A program made the translations under genes and the position numbers. A stretch of DNA of 26,127 bases from Anaerolineaceae bacterium (GTDB lineage Bacteria; Chloroflexota; Anaerolineae; Anaerolineales; Anaerolineaceae), in contig PMIV01000246.1 in NCBI GenBank assembly GCA_003158355.1, positions 1 to 26,127 on the forward strand. Reading direction: 5' to 3'. The notes under the pieces were generated by a model. The model worked only from the letters and a program-made list of their open reading frames with translations. It was not told where the DNA came from and did not search any database. Numbering within the stretch: the first letter of the stretch is position 1; each line of letters starts with the position of its first letter. Below are positions 15,238 through 22,973 of this stretch, piece after piece.

Positions 15238-18033
15238 ATGGATCAAGCTATTTCGTTCATTGTGAATGGGAACCAGGTGGATGTAGAGCTCGAATATCAG
15301 AGTTGGCCTCTGGTACGTTATTTACGTGAAATTCTACATCTGACTGGCACAAAAAAATCTTGCGACGCTGAAGGAGTTTGCGGGGTTTGCACGGTCATTA
15401 TTAATGGTAGAGCCCGTCGATCCTGTTTGGAACGGGTAGCTGCTTTGAATGGAGCAGAAATTCAAACAATTGAAACCTTGGCTATCGGTCCTTCTGAGAT
15501 TCCCCATCCGCTGCTACAAACAGTGGTTGAAGATGGCATATTCCAGTGTGGGTACTGTGCTTCTGGGGCCCTGATGGTTGCCAAGGCGCTGCTGGATCGA
15601 AACCCGAATCCTACCCAGACAGAGGTTATCCAAGCACTTTCACCAGTCATTTGCCGCTGTGCCGGGTTGAGCCGCATGGATCGGTCAGTAATGCGAGCTG
15701 CCGCAATATTGAGAGGTGAGATTGAATCCACCTGGACACCTGAAAAAACAGCCGATGAACATTTTATGCTGGCCAAATTGACCGGGCAGCAGAAATACAC
15801 CGATGATTTAAGTTTCCAGGGTATGTTATATGGCCTAACACTGCGCAGCCCTTTGCCTCACGCCCGTGTGATCAAAGTAGATACGGACGAAGCAGAACAT
15901 ATGCCGGGTGTGGTAAGGGTATTGACAGCAAAAGATGTTCCTGGCCAAAACCACTATGGACTGCTCACTCGCGACCAGCCCATTTTTTGCGATGAAGAAG
16001 TTCTCTTCACAGGTGATTGTCTGGCTTTAGTGGTTGCTCAGACTCTTGAAAACGCTCAAGCTGCTTTGAAAAAAATTCATGTTCAGCTCGAGCCTTTGCC
16101 TGTACTGACTGATCCAGAAGCTGCGCTGCAACCCGATGCACCTGTACTGCACGAATATCTCAAAGAGCAACATCCGGATACTCCGAATGTACTCTGGCAT
16201 CATAAGGTGCGTAAAGGAGATATCGAGGCGGGGTTCGCTCAGGCGGATATTATCCTCGAAGGTGACTACAGCACTCCTTTCATCGATCATGCTTATATGG
16301 AGTTGGAATGCAGTATTGGCGTACGAGATAACGAAGAAGAGATCTCTGTCTATTGTGGCAGCCAGGGGCCTATGTCAGATCGAGAGCAGGTCTCCGAAGC
16401 ATTAGGAATTCCACTTGAAAAAGTGCGTATCGCCCACCAATATGTCGGCGGCGGCTTTGGCGGCAAGGAAGATGTAGCGGGTCAGGTGTTGGCAGCAATT
16501 GCAGCCTGGGTGACCAGAAAACCTGTCAAAGTGTTATTTACTCGTGAGGAATCATTATTGGCGCATCATAAACGCCATGCAGAAAAACTGCATTATAAAG
16601 TTGGTGCTACTCGTGACGGAAAACTGGTTGCATCTGAAGTCAAAGTGATTGGTGATACAGGAGCTTATGCGTCTACTGGTGAAGCGGTGCTCTTTCGCTC
16701 GGCGGTTTTTGCTTGCGGTCCATATGTAGTTCCGAATGTCAAAGTGGATACTTATGCAGTACATACCAACAACCCGACTTGCGGAGCGTTCCGGGGTTTT
16801 GGAGGCACACAAGTGGCATTTGCCTCAGAGACGCATTTACAAAAACTGATTGATGCTTTGGGTATGGACCCCTTTGAATTTCGCTTGAAGAACGCACTTG
16901 AGTTGGGTAAAGCGACGATTACCGGGCATATTCTGGACGAAGAAGTTGGCGCCGGGTACAAAGCTTGCCTGTTGGCAGTAAAAGACGCCCTGGATAAAAC
17001 TGACCGTCCCGAATTACTTCCCAACGAAAAATTAGGAATTGGGGTAGCGGGCGCATATAAGAACGTTGGGTTAGGGTCAGGTATTCCGGACGGAGCTGGT
17101 GCAAGGGTTATTCTGCAAAGAGATGGAACTTTTCTGGTGCGCCACGGTGCATCCGATATTGGTCAGGGATCAGAAGAGGCGATGGCAACCATTACCGCTC
17201 GGACCCTGGGAGTGCCATTGCGTTTGATCAGGGTTCACACCGGTGATACCAAGTTTGATCCATTGGGTGGAATGACCACAGCCTCACGCGCTACCTTTGT
17301 CTCAGGAAATGCTACTTTATTGGCAGCGAAGGAAATGCACACAAAGCTGTGGAATGCAGTAAGCAGTGAATTTAATGTACCACCTGAAGCCCTCGAGATC
17401 TCAAATGGGCAATTTGTTAACCAAAATACCGGGGAGGTTTATATCAGTCTAAAGGAACTGGCAAATTCTTTGGACGAGTTCGATGTAACTGCAAATTTTG
17501 ATGCTCCGGTCACGAATCGGGTGCCGGAATACGTAGAGAGTTACCCTAACCCCAAAACGAGCGATCATCGATTGCATTTTGCCTATGATTATGGAGTCCA
17601 GGCGGCAATGGTGGCAGTTAATGAAATAACTGGTGCTGTACGCGTAATCAAAATCATTGCTGCACACGATATTGGCAAATCACTCATCTGGCGCAATTGC
17701 ATCGGGCAGATTGTGGGTGCAACGGTACAAGGGTTAGGATATGCCCTTAGCGAGCAATTACGTGTTTCTGATGGACAGGTATTAACCCGGAAATTTGGCG
17801 ACGTGGGTTTGTTGAGATTGCGGGATATCCCTGAAATAGATTCCATCCTCGTCGAAGAACCACACCCACACGGCCCTTATGGCGCAAAGGGGATGGGTGA
17901 ACTGGCAATTTCGCCAACAGCGCCAGCGGTTATCAACGCAATCCACAATGCAGTAGGTATCTGGATTTCTGATTTACCGGCTACCCAAGACAAAATATTA
18001 GCAGCTATCTCAGCGAAAAAAAATGGGAATTAA
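15238..18033 (+). CDS. xdhD: XdhD-like molybdenum hydroxylase with fused [2Fe-2S] domains
   Basis: A 931-residue protein in the xanthine dehydrogenase family. The N-terminus holds a plant-type [2Fe-2S] domain (C42, C48, C51, C63) and a second [2Fe-2S] helical domain (C104, C107, C139, C141). From about residue 170 it continues directly into the molybdopterin-binding parts, with no FAD domain. Mo-site features are GGGFGGKE (404-411), Arg519 in AFRGFGG, and the catalytic-type Glu888 in GAKGMGE. Length and layout match E. coli XdhD (fused Fe-S/Mo) and also D. gigas aldehyde oxidoreductase. The hydroxylated substrate is probably a purine or related heterocycle, judged from the neighbours SsnA and YgeY. 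No in-frame TGA exists, so selenium, if used, would be a bound cofactor, not selenocysteine. AAAGGAG precedes the ATG. A separate FAD subunit (YgfM/CoxM type) is not in the window. Confidence 0.85.
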   Translation: MDQAISFIVNGNQVDVELEYQSWPLVRYLREILHLTGTKKSCDAEGVCGVCTVIINGRARRSCLERVAALNGAEIQTIETLAIGPSEIPHPLLQTVVEDGIFQCGYCASGALMVAKALLDRNPNPTQTEVIQALSPVICRCAGLSRMDRSVMRAAAILRGEIESTWTPEKTADEHFMLAKLTGQQKYTDDLSFQGMLYGLTLRSPLPHARVIKVDTDEAEHMPGVVRVLTAKDVPGQNHYGLLTRDQPIFCDEEVLFTGDCLALVVAQTLENAQAALKKIHVQLEPLPVLTDPEAALQPDAPVLHEYLKEQHPDTPNVLWHHKVRKGDIEAGFAQADIILEGDYSTPFIDHAYMELECSIGVRDNEEEISVYCGSQGPMSDREQVSEALGIPLEKVRIAHQYVGGGFGGKEDVAGQVLAAIAAWVTRKPVKVLFTREESLLAHHKRHAEKLHYKVGATRDGKLVASEVKVIGDTGAYASTGEAVLFRSAVFACGPYVVPNVKVDTYAVHTNNPTCGAFRGFGGTQVAFASETHLQKLIDALGMDPFEFRLKNALELGKATITGHILDEEVGAGYKACLLAVKDALDKTDRPELLPNEKLGIGVAGAYKNVGLGSGIPDGAGARVILQRDGTFLVRHGASDIGQGSEEAMATITARTLGVPLRLIRVHTGDTKFDPLGGMTTASRATFVSGNATLLAAKEMHTKLWNAVSSEFNVPPEALEISNGQFVNQNTGEVYISLKELANSLDEFDVTANFDAPVTNRVPEYVESYPNPKTSDHRLHFAYDYGVQAAMVAVNEITGAVRVIKIIAAHDIGKSLIWRNCIGQIVGATVQGLGYALSEQLRVSDGQVLTRKFGDVGLLRLRDIPEIDSILVEEPHPHGPYGAKGMGELAISPTAPAVINAIHNAVGIWISDLPATQDKILAAISAKKNGN

Positions 18034-18072
18034 AGCTCACTTTTAAATAAATTTTTACTAGGAGAATTATCA

Positions 18073-18855
18073 ATGGGAAGACTCGATAATAAAGTGATTT
18101 TAGTAGTAGGAGCGGGTGAACACCTGGGACGCAGCGCCCCATTGTTATTTGCACAGGAAGGGGCAAAGGTAGTTATCTCTGCGCGCCGATCAAAAATATT
18201 GGAAGAAACTGCTGAAATGATCCGTGGTAAAGGCGGTCAGGTTGAAATTGTGACCGGCAGCGCCACCAATCGCGATGATGCACAAAGAATGGTCGATACG
18301 GCTGTAGATGCATATGGCCGTTTGGACGTGCTTTACAACAATATCGGCGGTGGTTGGGTTGAATTGGATAAAAAGCTGCATGAAATATCAGATGATGCTT
18401 TTGATCAAATTGTTTCGAGTAATTTGACCGCTGTTTACAACTCTTCTCGGGCTGCTGTTATCCAGATGCTCAAACAGAAGACAGGTGGATCCATTATCAC
18501 TGTTGCGGCTTCCAGGACAGTCAGACGCATGGCAAATCCGGTTTATGCTTATACCAAGGCTGGAATGATCGAGATGATGTTGAATATGGCTGAAGATTAT
18601 CTCGATGACGGAATTCGCGTTAATTGTTTACTGCCGGGTTTATTCGTCTATGCGCCCGTGCTTGAACCTGTTGTCAAACCAAATCCTATCCCCTTAATTC
18701 GACGGTTGCCAAAAACTGCCCGTCAGGGAGACCCGGCAGATATGGCTTATGCCGCGGTTTATTTCGCCAGTGATGAATCAAGTTTTGTAACTGGTCAATG
18801 CATCGCAGTGGATGGTGGAGACGAGGTTAAGCTTACGGATATCGTTCTTGATTAA
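18073..18855 (+). CDS. Short-chain dehydrogenase/reductase
   Basis: A 260-residue classical SDR. The nucleotide-binding loop is VGAGEHLGRS (about 13-22), a variant of TGxxxGxG, and the strand-4 motif is NNIGG. Catalytic residues are the Ser of VAASRT and the YxxxK of YAYTK. The C-terminus closes with FVTGQCIAVDGGDEV, as in 3-oxoacyl-ACP-reductase-like and gluconate-dehydrogenase-like SDRs. ISARR after strand 2 leaves open whether NADH or NADPH is used. A good TAGGAG precedes the ATG, and the gene sits 39 nt after the molybdenum hydroxylase and 34 nt before the YgeY-like gene. It likely oxidises or reduces an alcohol or ketone intermediate of the pathway. The substrate cannot be deduced. Confidence 0.85.
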   Translation: MGRLDNKVILVVGAGEHLGRSAPLLFAQEGAKVVISARRSKILEETAEMIRGKGGQVEIVTGSATNRDDAQRMVDTAVDAYGRLDVLYNNIGGGWVELDKKLHEISDDAFDQIVSSNLTAVYNSSRAAVIQMLKQKTGGSIITVAASRTVRRMANPVYAYTKAGMIEMMLNMAEDYLDDGIRVNCLLPGLFVYAPVLEPVVKPNPIPLIRRLPKTARQGDPADMAYAAVYFASDESSFVTGQCIAVDGGDEVKLTDIVLD

Positions 18856-18889
18856 AGAGACGAAATCAACAGTTCTGTGAAAGGAAGAT

Positions 18890-20050
18890 ATGTTATCGAA
18901 AGAAATTCAGGAAGAAGCTATAACTTTCGCTCAAGAAGTCGTTCGGGCGAACAGTCTTTCTGGTCATGAAGATAAAGTAGCCAGAGTGATTGAACAGAAG
19001 ATGCGAACGTTGGGTTATGACCAGGTTGAGATTGATGCTTTTGGAAATGTGATCGGCAAACGATTTGGCAAACATCCGGGACCAACGATTTTATTTGATG
19101 GGCATATGGATGTGGTTCCAGTCACCAATCTTGACACCTGGAGGAGCGATCCATTTGCCGCAGAAATTTATGACGGAAAAATCTGGGGCAGGGGAACATC
19201 AGATATGAAAGGCCCGCTTTCAGCAGCGGTCATTGCCCTTGGGCATGTACCAGCGGAAGATATTTATGGCACTCTTGTGGTCTCTGGTTCCATCGGCGAA
19301 GAGATGCATGAAGGGGCAGCCCTTGAAAAAGTGATGGCACAAGTACACCCCGATTTTGTCGTGATTTGCGAACCGAATGGTTGCTGCCTGGGGATTGGCC
19401 AAAAAGGGAGAGCTGGAATTTGGGTAGAGGTTTTTGGAAAACCTGCTCATTCCTCTGTGCCACACCTGGGTGATAACGCCATGTACAAAGCCGTTAGAGT
19501 TATCGACTGCTTGCACCAAATGCTACTCCCAAGTGACCCGGTGTTGGGTAATGGAGTGATGGAATTGATTGATGGAATTTCGAGCCCCTATCCGAGCCTT
19601 TCGACGATCCCAGTCAGTTTTAGAATGCGCTATGATCGACGGCTTATGCACACTGAGACCATGGAAAGTGTTCTGGAATCCATTCGGTTAACATTGGCTG
19701 ACTTACCTGATTGGGAAGCGGATTTTCAACAGATAAAAATTCAAACTTATACAGGTAAATCTCTCGAAGCCCCCGATTTTCATCCAGGCTGGTTGATGGA
19801 TCCTAATAACACCTGGATTCAAAAAGCCTACAAGGGGCTACAGAAGGCGGGTATTACACCGACCTATACAACTGCTCTCTTTTGCACAAACGGTTCCTAC
19901 AGCGCTGGAATAGCTGGAGTGCCGACCATGATTTTTGGCCCATCGACTGGATTATTGGCTCATTGCGTCAATGAAAACATCGAGATCGCTGATTTACTTC
20001 AAGGTGTAGAGGGATATATGGGTTTAGCCACTGAACTTGGGAGGGCATGA
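18890..20050 (+). CDS. ygeY: YgeY-like M20 hydrolase
   Basis: A 386-residue M20 metallohydrolase with ligands H72 (DGHMD), D105 (GTSDMKG), E137-E138 (GEEMH), E161 (CEPNG) and a late His in LLAHCVNEN. Several stretches match E. coli YgeY in order: KVEID/QVEID followed by FGNVIG, the IWGRGTSD region, EPNGC followed by GQKGR, HSSVPHLGDNAM, and FCTNG near the end. YgeY is known as a selenium-metabolism-associated hydrolase encoded beside SsnA/XdhD-type genes, and the family is part of the anaerobic purine-breakdown gene set. It probably cleaves an acyclic amide or ureido product after ring opening. AAGGAAG lies 4 nt before the ATG. A 172-nt gap follows, so the next genes may form a separately controlled unit. 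Confidence 0.75.
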   Translation: MLSKEIQEEAITFAQEVVRANSLSGHEDKVARVIEQKMRTLGYDQVEIDAFGNVIGKRFGKHPGPTILFDGHMDVVPVTNLDTWRSDPFAAEIYDGKIWGRGTSDMKGPLSAAVIALGHVPAEDIYGTLVVSGSIGEEMHEGAALEKVMAQVHPDFVVICEPNGCCLGIGQKGRAGIWVEVFGKPAHSSVPHLGDNAMYKAVRVIDCLHQMLLPSDPVLGNGVMELIDGISSPYPSLSTIPVSFRMRYDRRLMHTETMESVLESIRLTLADLPDWEADFQQIKIQTYTGKSLEAPDFHPGWLMDPNNTWIQKAYKGLQKAGITPTYTTALFCTNGSYSAGIAGVPTMIFGPSTGLLAHCVNENIEIADLLQGVEGYMGLATELGRA

Positions 20051-20222
20051 TCGGGATTCTCGAGTGAATTTTAGCTAACTTTTTAATTGGTAAAAAGAGA
20101 ATTGCAGAATGTAATTTGATAAGCACTCAAGAAAATTTTGAGTGGGATAGGTAAAATTTTGTATTTTTTCAGAGGGAAAGGGAAACTAAAAATCCTCTCC
20201 ACTGAGGAAGGAATAAAAAGGA
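20051..20222 (+). promoter_or_regulatory. Intergenic leader with hairpins before the transaldolase gene
   Basis: CACTCAA (20124-20130) pairs with TTGAGTG (20138-20144) across a 7-nt loop, and a T-rich run follows 12 nt later (20157-20169). This could be a weak terminator for the genes to the left. Further on, AGAGG (20171-20175 region) can pair with CCTCT around 20194-20198, just before the ribosome binding site. I see no clear promoter boxes. Confidence 0.35.
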
Positions 20223-21311
20223 ATGACTAAATATTTGAGTCCACTAAACGAAATGGTTTCAACATTACCCACTGATTATTGGAATGATTCCTGCTCAATA
20301 CATGAATTGACTTATGCTATTGAACATGGCGCTGTGGGAGCGACAACAAATCCAACCATTGTTGTGGAAGTACTAAAGAAAGAGATGCCCCTCTGGCGGG
20401 ACAGGATCAAACAGATAATCTCAGAAAATCCTACCTGGTCTGAAAATCAGATTACCTGGCAGGTGATCGAAGAGATTGCACTTAAAGGTGCAGAACTACT
20501 CTATCCGGTTTTCGAACACGAACACGGTGTGAAGGGCCGTCTTTCGATTCAGACTAACCCGGCGAATTATCGTGATCCCCAAGCAATTCTAGAGCAAGCG
20601 ATTCACTTTAATTCTTTAGCTGCTAATTTGCAGGTAAAAATTCCAGCGACTAAAGCAGGTATTGCTGCCATCGAAGATGCGACCTATCTGGGCATCAATA
20701 TTAATGCCACTGTGAGTTTTTCCGTTTCTCAGGCAGCGGCCGTGGCTGAAGCTGTTGAAAGCGGTCTCGCAAGACGCGAAAAAGCGGGGCATTCGATTAA
20801 AGATATGTCGCCAGTGTGCACGTTGATGGTTGGTCGCCTGGATGATTGGATGCAAATACTTTCTCAGCGGGATGGTATTGTTGCAAATCCAGAAGTAATT
20901 CATTGGGCCGGTGTAGCTGCAATGAAAAAAGCTTATGAGGTGTATCAGAAAAATGGTTATCGGACGAGATTGCTGGCAGCAGCGTACAGACATCAGCTCC
21001 ATTGGTCAGAACTGATGGGTGGCGATATTGTCCAGACCATTCCCTACAACTGGGCGGTACGGTTTAATGCCTCTGATATAAAGGTCGAAAATCGATTTCA
21101 GAACCCCGTTTCAGATGATATTTTAGATGAGTTATTGAGCAAATTCCCTGATTTTCGGCGGGCTTATGAGCCGAACGGCCTGGATATTTCTGAGTTTGAT
21201 TCCTTTGGCCCAACAGTACGTACTTTACGCAGCTTCATTAGTTCTTACCATGATCTTGTAGGGATGATCCGTGAGTTTATGTTGCCAAACCCAGATGTGT
21301 TATCAAATTAA
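20223..21311 (+). CDS. Transaldolase-family protein
   Basis: A 362-residue TIM-barrel enzyme of the transaldolase family. The Schiff-base lysine is K139 in NLQVKIPAT. The N-terminal WNDSCSIHEL (Asp22) matches the conserved Asp of strand 1, and ATTNPTIV (40-47) matches the family signature. The C-terminal half (LLAAAYRH, TIPYNW) is longer than in small TalC-type proteins and resembles actinobacterial and Chloroflexota Tal-like proteins of about 350-370 residues. Transaldolase moves a dihydroxyacetone unit between sugar phosphates, linking pentose phosphates to glycolysis. Together with the RpiB domain at the start of the locus it suggests disposal of a pentose. GAGGAAGGA (20204-20212) or the closer AAAGGA can serve the ATG. 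The in-cell substrate is not certain, as divergent members of this family cleave other aldols. Confidence 0.8.
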   Translation: MTKYLSPLNEMVSTLPTDYWNDSCSIHELTYAIEHGAVGATTNPTIVVEVLKKEMPLWRDRIKQIISENPTWSENQITWQVIEEIALKGAELLYPVFEHEHGVKGRLSIQTNPANYRDPQAILEQAIHFNSLAANLQVKIPATKAGIAAIEDATYLGININATVSFSVSQAAAVAEAVESGLARREKAGHSIKDMSPVCTLMVGRLDDWMQILSQRDGIVANPEVIHWAGVAAMKKAYEVYQKNGYRTRLLAAAYRHQLHWSELMGGDIVQTIPYNWAVRFNASDIKVENRFQNPVSDDILDELLSKFPDFRRAYEPNGLDISEFDSFGPTVRTLRSFISSYHDLVGMIREFMLPNPDVLSN

Positions 21312-21329
21312 GTATCAAGGAGAAAAATA

Positions 21330-22859
21330 ATGGCTGTAAAACAATTGAAATATTTTGTGGATGGGGAGTGGTTGGACTCAAAGTCGGGCAAATACATGGA
21401 TTGCTATGACCCATCCACTGGGGAAGTAATTGCTCACACTCCTCAGTGTACTGCTGTGGAAGTTGAATCTGCCGTAGCAGCGGCAAAAGCAGCCTTCCCT
21501 GCTTGGTCAGAGACTCCGCCTAACCAGCGGGCACAAGTGCTGTTCCGCATGAAATCACTGCTCGATAAACACTTGGATGAGCTTACGTTGCTTTTGGCGA
21601 CCGAAAATGGTAAGGTCTTGGACGAAGCCGCTGGAGATGTGCTTAAGGTAACTGAGGTGGTTGAATTTGCCTGCGGAATTCCACACTTGATGCTGGGAAC
21701 GTCATTGATGAATTGCACCCGGAACTATGACACAACCCAATACAAGGAGCCATTGGGAGTGTTTGCCGGAATTGCGCCGTGGAATTTTCCTGCCATGATT
21801 CCGATGGGCTGGATGGCTCCCTTATGTATTGCAACCGGAAACACCTTTGTACTGAAGGCTGCCAGCTTCACACCACAAACTTCCATGCGTATAGTAGAGC
21901 TTTGGCAAGAAGCCGGACTACCCAAAGGCGTTATCAACCTTGTCACTTGCGGACGCAATGAGGCTGAACTTCTGCTGAAGCACCCGGATGTGAAGGGAGT
22001 GAGCTTTGTGGGGTCGACTTCGGTGGGGCGGCATATTTATGCTGTTGCCGCAGAAAACGGTAAACGTGTACAAGCCCTTACAGAGGCCAAAAACCACGCC
22101 CTTGTTTTGGAAGATGCTGCTCTGGAGCGAACAGCTCGCGGTATTGTTAACTCGGCCTGTGGTTGTGCCGGGGAACGGTGTATGGCTCTCCCATCCGTGG
22201 TTGTTGAAGAAGCAGTTGCAGATCAACTGGTAGCTTTGCTGGTGAAAATGATGCAGGGCTTAAAGATTGGCCCCGCTTATGATAAAACGAGTCAGTTAGG
22301 CCCTCTGGTTAATGCTGGTCACCGTCAGTTTGTGACGGATTGGATCCAGAAAGGTATTGATGAGGGTGCCGAACTCGTGCTGGATGGCCGCGGTGTCAAG
22401 GTAAAAGGTTATGAAAACGGATTTTACCTTGGACCCACTCTGTTCGATCATGTACAACCGGGTATGGCAATAGGTGATCAAGAAGTATTTGGCCCGTTAT
22501 TAGGGATTAAACGGGTCAAAAATTTTGAAGAGGGATTAACATTGATGAATGCCAACGAATTCGCCAATGGCTCAGTGATCTATACCCAGAATGGCTATTA
22601 TGCGCGTGAATTTGCTCACCGCACAGATGGGGGTATGGTTGGCGTCAATGTAGGTATTCCGGTACCACTGGGTATTTTTGGGTTTACTGGTCATAAAAAC
22701 TCATTTTTTGGTGACTTGCACACAATGGGCACGGACGGTGTGCGCTTTTTCACCCAGCCAAAATCAGTCACGACGCATTGGTTTTCCGAGCAAGAAGCGC
22801 GTGAAGCAAAAGTGTTGAATAGCTGGGATGGCATGATTTCGATGCAAGAGCGCAAGTAA
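21330..22859 (+). CDS. mmsA: Methylmalonate/malonate-semialdehyde-type aldehyde dehydrogenase (CoA-acylating)
   Basis: A 509-residue ALDH of the MmsA/IolA branch. N152 lies in PWNFP and the catalytic Cys284 in CAGERCMAL, both in the MMSDH form. QVFGPLLGIKRV and the closing FGDLHTMGTDGVRFFTQPK-type segment are diagnostic of MMSDH. The loop that normally reads GAKNH here reads EAKNH after RVQALT, so Gly is replaced by Glu near the coenzyme site. MMSDH converts malonate or methylmalonate semialdehyde with CoA and NAD to acetyl- or propionyl-CoA, a last step in pyrimidine, beta-alanine, valine and inositol breakdown. AAGGAG precedes the ATG, and the gene lies 18 nt after the transaldolase, so the two are cotranscribed. 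It would return a three-carbon product to central metabolism; the extra C-terminal tail (about 490-509) is unremarkable. Confidence 0.82.
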   Translation: MAVKQLKYFVDGEWLDSKSGKYMDCYDPSTGEVIAHTPQCTAVEVESAVAAAKAAFPAWSETPPNQRAQVLFRMKSLLDKHLDELTLLLATENGKVLDEAAGDVLKVTEVVEFACGIPHLMLGTSLMNCTRNYDTTQYKEPLGVFAGIAPWNFPAMIPMGWMAPLCIATGNTFVLKAASFTPQTSMRIVELWQEAGLPKGVINLVTCGRNEAELLLKHPDVKGVSFVGSTSVGRHIYAVAAENGKRVQALTEAKNHALVLEDAALERTARGIVNSACGCAGERCMALPSVVVEEAVADQLVALLVKMMQGLKIGPAYDKTSQLGPLVNAGHRQFVTDWIQKGIDEGAELVLDGRGVKVKGYENGFYLGPTLFDHVQPGMAIGDQEVFGPLLGIKRVKNFEEGLTLMNANEFANGSVIYTQNGYYAREFAHRTDGGMVGVNVGIPVPLGIFGFTGHKNSFFGDLHTMGTDGVRFFTQPKSVTTHWFSEQEAREAKVLNSWDGMISMQERK

Positions 22860-22888
22860 TCAGCATTGGCTTGACATTAGCGTTAGTT

Positions 22889-22926
22889 AAAACCGCCATT
22901 TTCAAATTGGATGATGGCGGTTTTTT
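22889..22926. terminator. Strong bidirectional intrinsic terminator
   Basis: AAAACCGCCAT (22889-22899) pairs perfectly with ATGGCGGTTTT (22914-22924) across a 14-nt loop. The stem is flanked by a T-run on the right (22921-22926) and by A residues on the left. It sits between convergent genes, so it can stop transcripts from both sides and marks the end of the catabolic block. Confidence 0.88.
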
Positions 22927-22973
22927 ATATGTTTCTCCTTGCAAATGTAGAGAGTAAAGTCGCTTTTCTCTTT

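Noticed and set aside
15238..18033. Selenocysteine in the molybdenum hydroxylase
   Set aside because: There is no in-frame TGA, and the family uses a labile selenium ligand rather than selenocysteine.
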